NCBI GenBank assembly: GCA_019671005.1
Contig: CM033752.1
Span: forward strand, 9,796,001-9,860,000
Direction: 5' to 3'
DNA: 64,000 nt
Source: Hibiscus mutabilis
Taxonomy: Eukaryota > Streptophyta > Magnoliopsida > Malvales > Malvaceae
Shown: positions 13,546-25,800 of the stretch, in pieces
Layout: the number at the start of each line of letters is the position of its first letter
Numbering within the stretch: the first letter of the stretch is position 1
Made by a program: the position numbers and the translations under genes
The notes under the pieces: generated by a model
Databases searched by the model: none
What the model was told of the DNA's origin: nothing
Seen by the model: only the letters and a program-made list of their open reading frames with translations

Positions 13546-15750
13546 TAAGTGGCCGTTTTGTTGGGTTTAAGGTGTGCATTTCTACATGAGCTTTACAGTG
13601 GACTCGTTGGAATTTTAATCGAGTAAAAATTTTTGAAATTGAGGTTAAGCTATATAATCATATTCAAAAGCCCATAATCAAATATTTTAACTAATAAAAT
13701 TTGATTTAATCTTATTTTGTGGCCCTTTTGTTGGGTTTAAGGCGTGTATGTCTAAATGTGCTTTACAGTAGACCCGTTGGAAGATTAACCGAGTAAAATT
13801 TCTGAAAATGAGGTTAAGCTATATAATCATATTCAAAAGCCTATAATCAAATATTTGAACTCATAAAATTTGATTTAATCTTAATTTGCGGCCATTTTGT
13901 TGGGTTTAAGGCGTGCTTGTATAATTGAGCATTATAATGGACCCGTTGGAATTTTAACATAGTAAAAAGTTTCGAGATTGAGGTTAAGCTATATAATCAT
14001 ATCCAAAAGCTCATAATCATATATTTTAACTAATAAAATTTGATTTAATCTTATTTTGTGACCGTTTTGTTGGGTTTAAGGCGTGCATGTCTAAATGTGC
14101 TTTATAGTGGACCCGTTGTAATTTTAACCAAGTAAAAATTTCTGAAAATGAGGTTAAGCTATATAATCATGTTTAAAAGCCCATAAATAAAATTTTAATT
14201 CATAAAATGTGATTTAATCTTATTTTTTGGCCGTTTTGTTGGGGTTTTAGGCGTGAATGTCTGAATGGGCTTTACAGTCGACCCGTTGAAATTTTAACCG
14301 AGTAAAAAATTTTGAAATTGAGGTTAAGCTATATAATCATATTCAAAAGCCCATAATCAAATATTTTAACACATTAAATTAGACTTAATCTTATTTGTTG
14401 GCTATTTTGTTGGGGGTTTAAGGCGTCCATGTTTAAATGGGCTTTACGGTGGACCCGTTGGAATTTTAACCAAATAAAATGTTATGAAATTGAGGTTAAG
14501 TTATATAATCAAATTAAAAATCCCATAATAAAATATTTTAAGTTATGAAATTTGATTTAATCTTATTTTGTGGCCATTTTGTTGGGTTTAAGGCGTGTAT
14601 GTCTAAATGAGCTTTATAGTGGACCCGTTGGAATTTTAGCCGATTAAAATTTTCTAAAAATGAGGTTAAGCTATATAATCATGTTCAAAATCCCATAACT
14701 AAATATTTTAAGTCATAAAATGTGATGTAATCTTAATTTTCGGCAATTTTGTTGGGGGTTTAAGGCGTGCATGTTTAAATGGGCATTACAGTGGACCCGT
14801 TGGAATTTTAACCGAGTAAAAAATTTTGAAATCAAGGTTAAGCTATATAATCATATTCAAAAGCCCATAATCAAATATTGTAACACATGAAATTTGATTT
14901 AATCTTATTTGATGATTATTTTGTTGGATTTAAGACGTGCATGTCTAAATGGGTTTTATAATGGACCCGTTAGAATTTCATCTGAGTAAAATTTTCCAAA
15001 ATTGAGGTTAAGCTATATAATCATATTCAAAATCCCATAATAAAATGTTAACTCATAAAATTTGATTTAATCTTATTTTGTGGCCGTTTTGGTTTAAGTA
15101 GTGGATGTCAAAATGGGCTTTAAAGTGGACCCATTGGAATTTAACCGAGTAAAATTTTTTGAAAATGAGGTTAAGCTATATAATCATGCTCAAACGACCA
15201 TAACTAAACATTTGAAGTCATAAAATTTGATTTAATCTTATTTTGCGGCAATTTTGTTGTGGTTTAAGGCGTGCATGTTTAAAAGGGCTTTACATTAGAC
15301 GTGTTGGAATTTTAACCGAGTAAAAATTTCAGAAAATGAGGTTAAGCTATATAATCATGTTCAAAACCCATAACTAATTATTCTAAGTCATAAAATTTGA
15401 TTTAATCTTATTTTGTAGCCCTTTTGTTGGGGTTTAAGACGTGTATGTTTAAAAGGGCTTTGCAGTGGAACCGTCATAATTTTAACCGATTAAAATTTTC
15501 TAAGATTGAGGTTAAGATATATAATCATGTTCAAAAGCCCATAAATAAATATTCTAAGTAATAAAATTTGATTTAATCTTATTTCAAGGCCATTTTATTG
15601 CGGTTTAAGGCGTGCATATTCAAACGGGTTTTACAAAGGGACCCTGGAATTTTAACCGAGCAAAAACTTTTGAAATTGAGGTTAAGCTTTATAATCATGT
15701 TCAAAATCCCATAATCAAATATTTTAACTCATAAAATTTGTTTTCATCTT
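13546..15750. repeat. Satellite block duplicated from 4076-6290
   Basis: The same ordered series of variant monomers occurs at 4076-6290 with an offset of 9461-9470 bp. Shared marks include CTTATTAAGTGG (4073 and 13541), the CCCGTTGGAA(T/G)ATTAACCGAG monomer, GTGATGTAATCTTA (5256 and 14722) and TTTCAAG-CCATTTTATTGCGG (6121 and 15582). Part of this block (14591 on) was copied again to 20814. Confidence 0.75.
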
Positions 15751-16080
15751 AGTTTGCATCCATTTTGTTGGGGTTTAAGGCATGCATGTTTAAATTGGCT
15801 TTAAAGTGGTCCCGTTGGAATTTAACTGAGTAAAATGTTCTGAAATTGAGGTTAAGCTATATAATCATATTCAAAAGTCCATAATAAAAGATTTTAACTC
15901 ATAAAATTTGATTTAATCTTATTTTTTGGTCGTTTTGTGGGGTTTAAGATGTGCATGTCTAAATGGGCTTTACAATTAACACGTTGGAATTTTAACCGAG
16001 TAAAAAGTTTTGAAATTGATGTTAAACTATATAATCATATTCAAAAGCACATAATAAAATATTTTAACTCATAAAACCTG
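14591..16080. repeat. Satellite segment, near-identical copy at 20814-22304
   Basis: About 1.49 kb (nine monomers) is repeated at 20814-22304 with an offset of 6223-6225 bp. Only scattered single-base differences were seen (for example GGGCATTA against GGGTATTA, and CCCATT against CCTGTT). The two copies differ at the right end. Here the last monomer lost about 70 bp, so CTCATAAAA is joined directly to CCTGTTGGAATTTT at about 16076, whereas the other copy is full length at 22300. Confidence 0.85.
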
Positions 16081-18941
16081 TTGGAATTTTATCTGAATAC
16101 AATGTTCTGAAATTGAGGTTAAACTATATAATCAAATTCAAAAGACCATTATAAAATATTTTAACTCATAAAATTTGACTTAATATTATTTTGTGCCCAT
16201 TTTGTTGGGTTTAAGGCGTGCATGTCTAAAAGGTCTTTGTAGTGGACCCGTTAGAATTTTAACCGAGTAAAAATTTCTTAAATTGAGGTTAAGCTATATA
16301 ATCATGTTCAAAAGCCCATAACTAAATATTCTAAGTCATAAAATTTGATTTAATCTTATTTTGCAACCCTTTTCTTGCGTTTTAAGGTGTGCATGTTTAA
16401 AAGGGCATTGCCGTGGACCCGTTGGAATTTTAACCGAGTAAAAATTTCTAAAATTGAGGTTAAGCTATATAATCATTTTCAAAAGTCCATAACTAAATAT
16501 TCTAAGTCATAAAATTTGATTTAATCTTATTTTAAGGCCATTTAGTTAGGGTTTAAGGCGTGAATGTTTAAACGGGCTTCACATGGACCCGTTGAAATTT
16601 TAACCGAGTAAAAAGTTTTGAAATTGAGGTTAAGCTATATAATCATGTTTAAAAGCCCATAAATAAATATTTTACGTCATAAAATTTGATTTAATCTTAT
16701 TTTGCAGCCCTTTTGTTGGGTTTAAGGCGTGCATGTTTAAAAGGTCTTTGCAGTGGACCCGTTAGAATTTTAACTGAGTAAAAAGTTCTGAAATTGAGGT
16801 TAAGCTATATAATCATAATCAAAAGCCCATAATCAAATATTTTAACTCATAAAATTTGACTTAATCTTATTTTGTGTCCATTTTGTTGGGTTTAAGGAGT
16901 GCATGTCTAAAAGGGCTTTGTAGTGGACCCGTTGGAATTTTAACAGAGTAAAATTTCTAAAATTGAGGTTAAGCTATATAATCATATTCAAAAGCCCATA
17001 ATCAAATATTTTAACTCATAAAATTTTATTTAATCTTATTTTCAGCCATTTTGTTGGGGTTTAAGTCGAGCATGCCTAAATGGGCTTTGTAGTGGACCCG
17101 TTGGAATTTTAACTGAGTAAAAACTTCTGAAATTGAGGTTAAGCTATATAATCGTATTAAAAAACCCATAATAAAATATTTTAACTCATAAAATTTGACT
17201 TAATCTTATTTTGTGTCCGTTTTGGTGGTTTTAAGGCGTGCATGTCTAAATGGGATTTATAGTGGACCCGTTGGAATTTTAACCGAGTAAAAAGTTTTGA
17301 AATTGAGGTTAAGCTGTGTAATCATATTCAAAATCCCATAATGAAATATTTTAACTCATAAAATTTGATTTAATCTTATTTTGTGGCTGTTTTGTTGGGT
17401 TTAAAGCGTACATGTCTACATGGGCTTTACAGTAGACTCGTTGGAATTTTAACCGAGTAAAATTTTTTGAAAATGAGGTTATGATATATAATCATGTTCA
17501 AAATCCCATAACTAAATATTTTAAGTCGTAAAATGTGATTTAATCTTCTTTTTCGGCAAATTTGTTGGGGGTTTAAGGCATGCATCTTTAAATGGGCTTT
17601 ACAGTGGACCCGTTGGAATTTTAACTGAGTAAAAAGTTTTGAAATTGAGGTTAAGCTAAAAAATCATGTTCAAAAGCCCATTACTAAATATTTTAAGTAA
17701 AAAAATATAATTTAATCTTATTTTACAGACCTTTTGTTGGGGTTTAAGGCGTGCATTTTTGAAAAGGCTTTGTAGTGGACTCGTTAGAATTTTAACCGAG
17801 TAAAAAGTTTTGAAATTGAGGTAAAGATATGTAATCATCTTCAAAAGCCCATAATCAAATATTTTAACTCATAAAATTTGATTTAATCTTATTTTGCGGC
17901 CATTTTGTTGGGGTTTAAGGCGTGCATGTATAAATGGGCTTTACAGTGGACCCGTTGGAATTTTAACTGAGTAAAAAGTTCTAAAATTGAGGTTAAGCTA
18001 TATAACCATATTCAAAATCCCATAATAAAATATTTTAACTCATAAATTTTGATTTAATCTTATTTTGTGTCTGTTTTGGTGGGTTTAAGTCGTGCATGTC
18101 TAAATGGGCTTTGTAGTGGACCCGTTAGAACTTTAACCGAGTAAAAAGTTTTAAAATTGAGGTTAAGCCGTGTAATAATATTCAAAATCCCATAATGAAA
18201 TATTTTAACTCAAAAAATTTGATTTAATCTTATTTTGTGGCCGTTTTGTTGGGTTTAAGGTGTACATGTCTACATGGGCTTTAGAGTGGACTCGTTGGAA
18301 TTTTAATCGAGTAAAAATTTCTAAAATTGAGCTTAAGCTATATAATCATATTCAAAACCCATAATCAAATATTTTAACTAATAAAATGTGATTTAATCTT
18401 ATTTTTCGGTAATTTTGTTGGGGGTTTAAGGCATGCATCTTTAAATGTGCTTTACAGTGGACCCGTTGGAATTTTAATCGAGTAAAAATTTCTGAAAATG
18501 AGGTTAAGCTATATAATCAAGTTTAGAAGCCCATAAATAAAAAATTTAAGTCATAAAATGTGATTTAATATTATTTTTTGGCTATTTTGTTGGGGTTTTA
18601 GGCGTGCATGTCTAAATGGGCTTTACAGTGGATCCGTTGAAATTTTAACTGAGTAAAAAATTTTGAAATTGAGGTTAAGCTATATAATAATATTCAAAAG
18701 CCCATAATCAAATATTTTAACATATTAAATTAGATTTAATCTTATTTGTTGGCTATTTTGTTGGGGGTTTAAGGCGTGCATGTTTAAATGGGATTTACGA
18801 TGGACCCGTTGGAATTTTAACCGAATAAAATGTTCTGAAATTGAGGTTAAGCTATACAATCAAATTCAAAAGCCCGTAATAAAATATTTTAAGTTATAAA
18901 ATTTGATTTTAATCTTATTTTGTGGCCGTTTTGTTGGGTTT

Positions 18942-21900
18942 AAGGCGTGTATGTCTAAATGGGCTTTATAGTGGATTCGTTGGAATTTTAACCGATTAAA
19001 ATTTTCTAAAAATGACGTTAAGCTATATAATCATGTTCAAAATCCCATAACTAATATTTTAAGTCATAAAATGTGATGTAATCTTATTTTTTGGCAATTT
19101 TGTTGGGGGTTTAAAGCCTGCATGTCTAAATGGGTTTTACAGTGGACCTGTTAGAATTTTAACCGAGTAAAATGTTTTGAAATTGATGTTAAGATATATA
19201 ATCATATTCAAAATCCCATAATAAAATTTTAACTCATAAAGTTTGATTTAATCTTATTTTATGGTTGTTTTGTTGGGTTTAAGGAGTGGATGTCAAAATG
19301 GGCTTTACAGTGGACCTGTTGGAATTTAACCGTGTAAAAATTTTTGAAAATGAGGTTAAGCTATATAATGATGTTCAAAAGACCATAACTAAATATTTGA
19401 AGTCATAAAATTTGATTTAATCTTATTTTGTGGCAATTTTGTTGTGGTTTAAGGCGTGCATGTTTAAAAGGGCTTTACATTGGACCTGTTGGAATTTTAA
19501 CCGAGTACAAATTTTAGAAAATGAGGTTAAGCTATATAATCATGATCAAAACCCATAACTAAATATTATAAGTCATAAAATTTGATTTAATCTTATTTTG
19601 CAGCGCTTTTGTTGTGGTTTAAGACGTGTATGTTTAAAAGGGCTTTGCAGTGGAACCGTCGAAATTTTAACCGATTAAAATTTTCTAAAATTGAGGTTAA
19701 GCTATATAATCATGTTCAAAAGCCCATAAATAAATATTCCAAGTAATAAAATTTGATTTAATCTTATTTCAAGGCCATTTTATTGGGGTTTAAGGCGTGC
19801 ATATTTAAACGGGTTTTACAGTGGACCCGTTAGAATTTTAACCGAGCAAAAACTTTTGGAATTGAGGTTAAGCTATATAATCATGTTCAAAAGCCCATAA
19901 TCAAATATTTTAACTCATAAAATTTGATTTCCTCTTATTTTGCAGCCATTTTGTTGGGGTTTAAGGCATGCATGTCTAAATGGGCTTTAAAGTGGTCCCG
20001 TTGGAATTTAATTAAGTAAAAAGTTCTGAAATTGAGGTTAAGCTATATAATCATATTCAAAAGCCAATAATAAAATATTTTAACTCATAAAATTTGATTT
20101 AATCTTATTTTTTGGTCGTTTTGTGGGGTTTAAGATGTGCATGTCTAAATGGGCTTTACAATTAATCTGTTGGAATTTTAACCGAGTAAAAAGATTTGAA
20201 ATTGAGGTTAAACTATATAATCATATTCAAAAGCCCATAATAAAATATTTTAACTCATAAAATTTGTTTTAATCTTATTTTGTGGCCGTTTTGTTGGATT
20301 TAAGGCGAGCATGTCTAAATGGGCTTTACAGTGAACTCGTTGGAATTTTAACTAAGTACAATGTTCTGAAATTGAGGTTAAACTATATAGTTAAATTTAA
20401 AAGACCATTATAAAATATTTTAATTTATAGAATTTGATTTAATCTTATTTTGTGGCCGTTTTGTTGGGTTTAAGGCGTGAAAATCTAAATGGGCTTTACA
20501 GTGGACCTGTTAGAATTTTAACCGAGTAAAAGTTTATGAAATTGAGGTTAAGCTATATAATCATGTTCAAAAGCCCATAACTAAATATTCTAAGTCATAA
20601 AATTTGATTTAATCTTATTTTGCAACCCTTTTCTTGCGTTTTAAGGTGTGCATGTTTAAAAGGGCTTTACAGTGGTCCCGTTGGAAATTTAACCGAGTAA
20701 AAATTTCTAAAATTGAGGTTAAGCTATATAATCATTTTCAAAAGTCCATAACTAAATATTCTAAGTCATAAAATTTGATTTAATCTTATTTTAAGGCCAT
20801 TTTGTTGGGGTTTAAGGCGTGTATGTCTAAATGAGCTTTATAGTGGACCCGTTGGAATTTTAGCCGATTAAAAATTTCTAAAAATGAGGTTAAGCTATAT
20901 AATCATGTTCAAAATCCCATAACTAAATATTTTAAGTCATAAAATGTGATGTAATCTTAATTTTCGGCAATTTTGTTGGGGGTTTAAGGCGTGCATGTTT
21001 AAATGGGTATTACAGTGGACCCGTTGGAATTTTAACCGAGTAAAAAATTTTGAAATCAAGGTTAAGCTATATAATCATATTCAAAAGCCCATAATCAAAT
21101 ATTGTAACACATGAAATTTGATTTAATCTTATTTGATGATTATTTTGTTGGGTTTAAGACGTGCATGTCTAAATGGGTTTTATAATGGACCCGTTAGAAT
21201 TTCATCTGAGTAAAATTTTCCAAAATTGAGGTTAAGCTATATAATCATATTCAAAATCCCATAATAAAATGTTAACTCATAAAATTTGATTTAATCTTAT
21301 TTTGTGGCCGTTTGGGTTTAAGTAGTGGATGTCAAAATGGGCTTTAAAGTGGACCTGTTGGAATTTAACCGAGTAAAATTTTTTGAAAATGAGGTTAAGC
21401 TATATAATCATGCTCAAACGACCATAACTAAACATTTGAAGTCATAAAATTTGATTTAATCTTATTTTGCGGCAATTTTGTTGTGGTTTAAGGCGTGCAT
21501 GTTTAAAAGGGCTTTACATTAGACGTGTTGGAATTTTAACCGAGTAAAAATTTCAGAAAATGAGGTTAAGCTATATAATCATGTTCAAAACCCATAACTA
21601 ATTATTCTAAGTCATAAAATTTGATTTAATCTTATTTTGTAGCCCTTTTGTTGGGGTTTAAGACGTGTATGTTTAAAAGGGCTTTGCAGTGGAACCGTCA
21701 TAATTTTAACCGATTAAAATTTTCTAAGATTGAGGTTAAGATATATAATCATGTTCAAAAGCCCATAAATAAATATTCTAAGTAATAAAATTTGATTTAA
21801 TCTTATTTCAAGGCCATTTTATTGCGGTTTAAGGCGTGCATATTCAAACGGGTTTTACAGTGGACCCGTTGGAATTTTAACCGAGCAAAAACTTTTGAAA

Positions 21901-22850
21901 TTGAGGTTAAGCTTTATAATCATGTTCAAAATCCCATAATCAAATATTTTAACTCATAAAATTTGTTTTCATCTTAGTTTGCATCCATTTTGTTGGGGTT
22001 TAAGGCATGCATGTTTAAATGGGCTTTAAAGTGGTCCCGTTGGAATTTAACTGAGTAAAATGTTCTGAAATTGAGGTTAAGCTATATAATCATATTCAAA
22101 AGTCCATAATAAAAGATTTTAACTCATAAAATTTGATTTAATCTTATTTTTTGGTCGTTTTGTGGGGTTTAAGATGTGCATGTCTAAATGGGCTTTACAA
22201 TTAACACGTTGGAATTTTAACCGAGTAAAAAGTTTTGAAATTGATGTTAAACTATATAATCATATTCAAAAGCACATAATAAAATATTTTAACTCATAAA
22301 ATTTGTTTTAATCTTATTTTGTGGCCGTTTTGTTGGATTTAAGGCGAGCATGTCTAAATGGGCTTGACAGTGAACTCGTTGGAATTTTAACTAGGTACAA
22401 TGTTCTGAAATTGAGGTTAAACTATATAGTTAAATTTAAAAGACCATTATAAAATATTTTAATTTATAGAATTTGATTTAATCTTATTTTGTGGCCGTTT
22501 TGTTGGGTTTAAGGCGTGAAAATCTAAATGGGCTTTACAGTGGACCTGTTAGAATTTTAACCGAGTAAAAGTTTATGAAATTGAGGTTAAGCTATATAAT
22601 CATGTTCAAAAGCCCATAACTAAATATTCTAAGTCATAAAATTTGATTTAATCTTATTTTGCAACCCTTTTCTTGCGTTTTAAGGTGTGCATGTTTAAAA
22701 GGGCTTTACAGTGGTCCCGTTGGAAATTTAACCGAGTAAAAATTTCTAAAATTGAGGTTAAGCTATATAATCATTTTCAAAAGTCCATAACTAAATATTC
22801 TAAGTCATAAAATTTGATTTAATCTTATTTTAAGGCCATTTTGTTGGGGT
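18942..22850. repeat. Two tandem higher-order units of about 2.04 kb
   Basis: Two adjacent units share an ordered set of variant monomers. In the right half the offset is 2039-2040 bp, which is 12 monomers: AAGGCGAGCATGTC at 20301 and 22340, and TTTCTTGCGTTTTAAGGTGTGC at 20630 and 22669. At the left end the offset is only 1872 bp (AGGCGTGTAT at 18942 and 20814), because the first unit has lost one monomer around 19100. This is a higher-order repeat of 12 monomers with one unit reduced to 11. Confidence 0.8.
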
Positions 22851-25800
22851 TTAAGGCATGCATGTTTAAACGGGCTTCACAGTGGACCCGTTGGAATTTT
22901 AACTGAGTAAAAAGTTTTGAAATTGAGGTTAAGCTATATAATCGTGTTCAAATGCCCATAAATAAATATTTTAAGTCATAAAATTTGATTTAATCTTATT
23001 TTGCATCCCTTTTGTTGGGGTTTAAGGCGTGCATGTTTAAAAGGGCTTTGCAGTGAAGCCGTTGGAATTTTAACCGAGTAAAAAGTTTTGAAATTGAGGT
23101 TAAGCTATGTAATCATCTTCAAAAGGCCATAATCAAATATTTTAACTCATAAAATTTGATTTAATCTTATTTTGCGGCCATTTTGTTGGGGTTTAAGGCG
23201 TGCATGTCTAAATGGGCTTTACAGTGGACCCGTTGGAATTTTAACTAAGTAAAAAGTTCTGAAATTGAGGTTATGTTATATAACCATATTAAAAAGCCCA
23301 TAATAAAATATTTTAACTCATAAATTTTGATTTAATCTTATTTTTTGGTCGTTTTGTCGGGTTTAAGGCGTGCATGTCTAAATGAGTATTACAGTGGACC
23401 CATTGGAATTTTAACCGAATAAAATGTTCTAAATTGAGGTTAAGATATATAATAAAATTCAAAAGCCCATAATAAAATATTTTATGCCATAAAATTTGAG
23501 TTAATTTTATTTTGTGGTCGTTTTGTTGGGGTTTAAGGCGTCTATGTCTAAGTGGGCTTTACAGAGGACCCGTTGGAATTTTAACCGAGTAAAAATTTCT
23601 GAAAATGAGGTTAAGATATATAATCATGTTCAAAATCCCAGAACTAAATATTTTAAGTTATAAAATGCGATTTAATCTTATTTTTCGGCAATTTTGTTGG
23701 GGTTTAAGGCGTGCATGTTTAAATGGGCTTTACAGTGGAACCATTGGAATTTTAACCGAGTAAAAAAGTTTTGAAATTGAGGTTAAGCTATATAATCATG
23801 TTCAAAATCTCATAACTAAATATTTTAAGTCATAAAATTTAATTTAATCTTATTTTGCAGCCGTTTTAATAGGGTTTAAGGCGTGCATGTTTAAAAGGGC
23901 TTTACAATGGACTCGTTGGAATTTTAACGTAGTAAAAAGTTTTTGAAATTGAGGTTAAGCTATATAATCATATTAAAAAACTCATAATCAAATATTTTAA
24001 CTCAAAATTTGATTTAATCTTATTTTGCGGCCATTTTGTTGGGGTTTAAGGCGTGCATGTCAAAATGGGCTTTGCAGTGAACCCGTTGGAATTTTAACTG
24101 AGTAAAAAGTTCTGAAATTGAGGTTAAGCTATATAATCATATTCAAAAACCCATAATCAAATATTTTAACTCATAAAATTTGACTTAAACTTATTTTGTG
24201 TTCGTTTTGTTGGGTTTAACATGTCTAAATGGGCTTTGCAATGGACCCTTTGGAATTTTAACCAAGTAAAAAGTTTTGAAATTGAGGTTAAGCTGTATAA
24301 TTATACTCAAAAGCCCTTAATAAAATATTTTAACTCATAAAATTTGATTTAATCTTATTTTGTGGCCGTTTTATTGGGTTTAAGGCGTGCATGTCTACAT
24401 GGGCTTTACAGTGGACTCGTTGGAATTTTAATCGAGTAAAAATTTATAAAATTGAGTTAAGCTATGTAATCATATTTATAAGCCCATAATCAAATATTTT
24501 AACTCAAAAATATTGATTTAATCTAATTTTGTGGTAGTTTTGTTGGGCTTAAGGCGTGCATGTCTAAATGTGCTTTAAAGTGGACCCGTTGGAATTTTAA
24601 CCGAGTAAATTTTTTTGAAAATGAGTTAAGCTATATAATCATGTTTAGAAGCCCATAAGGAAATATTTTAAGTCATAAAATGTGATTTAATCTTATTTTT
24701 TGGCCGTTTTGTTGGGTTTAAGGCGTGCATGTCTACATGGGCTAACAGTGCACTCGTTGGAATTTTAATCTAGTAAAAATTTCTAAAATTGAGGTTAAGC
24801 TATGTTATCAAATTCAAAAGCCCATAATAAAATATTTTAAGTTATAAAATTTGATTTAACCTTATATTATGGCCGTTTTGCTGGGTTTAAGGTATGTATC
24901 TCTAAATGGGCTTTACAGTGGACCTGTTGGAATTTTAACCGATTAATTTTTTTTGAAAATGACGTTAAGCTATATAATCATGTTCAAAATCTCATAAAAA
25001 ATATTTTAAGTCATAAAATGTGATGTAATCTTATTTTTCAGAAATTTTGTTGGGGGTTTAAGGCGTGCATGTTTAAATGGGCTTTACAATGGACCCGTTG
25101 AAATTTTAACCGAGTAAAAAATTTTGAAATTGAGGTTAAGCTATATAATCATATTCAAAATCCCATAATCAAATATTTTAACACATAAAATTTGATTTAA
25201 TCTTATTTGATGGCTATTTTGTTGGGTTTAAGGAATGCTTGTGTAAATGGGTTTTAGTGTGGACCTGTTAGAATTTTAACCGAGTAAAATGTTCTGAAAT
25301 TGAGGTTAGCTATATAATCATATTCAAAATCCCATAATAAAATTTTAACTCATAAAATTTGATCTAATCTTATTTTGTGGCCGTTTTGTTATGTTTAAGG
25401 CGTGAATGTCAAAATGGGATTTACTGTGGACCCGTTGGAATTTAACCGAGTAAATTTTTTTGAAAATGAGGTTAAGCTATATAATCATGTTCAAAAGAAC
25501 ATAATAAATATTTGAAGTCATAAAATTTGATTTAATCTTATTTTGCGGCAATTTGTTGGGGGTTTAAGGCGTGCATGTTTAAATGGGCTTTACATTGGAC
25601 CCGTTGGAATTTTAACCAAGTAAAAATTTCTGAAAATGAGGTTAAACTATATAATCACGTTCAAAACCCATAACTAAATATTCTAAGTCATAAAATTTGA
25701 TTTAATCTTATTTTGCAGCCCTTTTGTTGAGGTTTAAGATGTGTATGTTTAAAAGTGCTTTGTAGTGGAACCGTCGGAATTTTAACCGATTAAAAATTTC

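Noticed and set aside
17656..17844. 62-codon ORF on the minus strand in the satellite (also 26248-26445 on plus)
   Set aside because: Chance open frames in AT-rich monomers; not preserved in neighbouring monomers of the same class.
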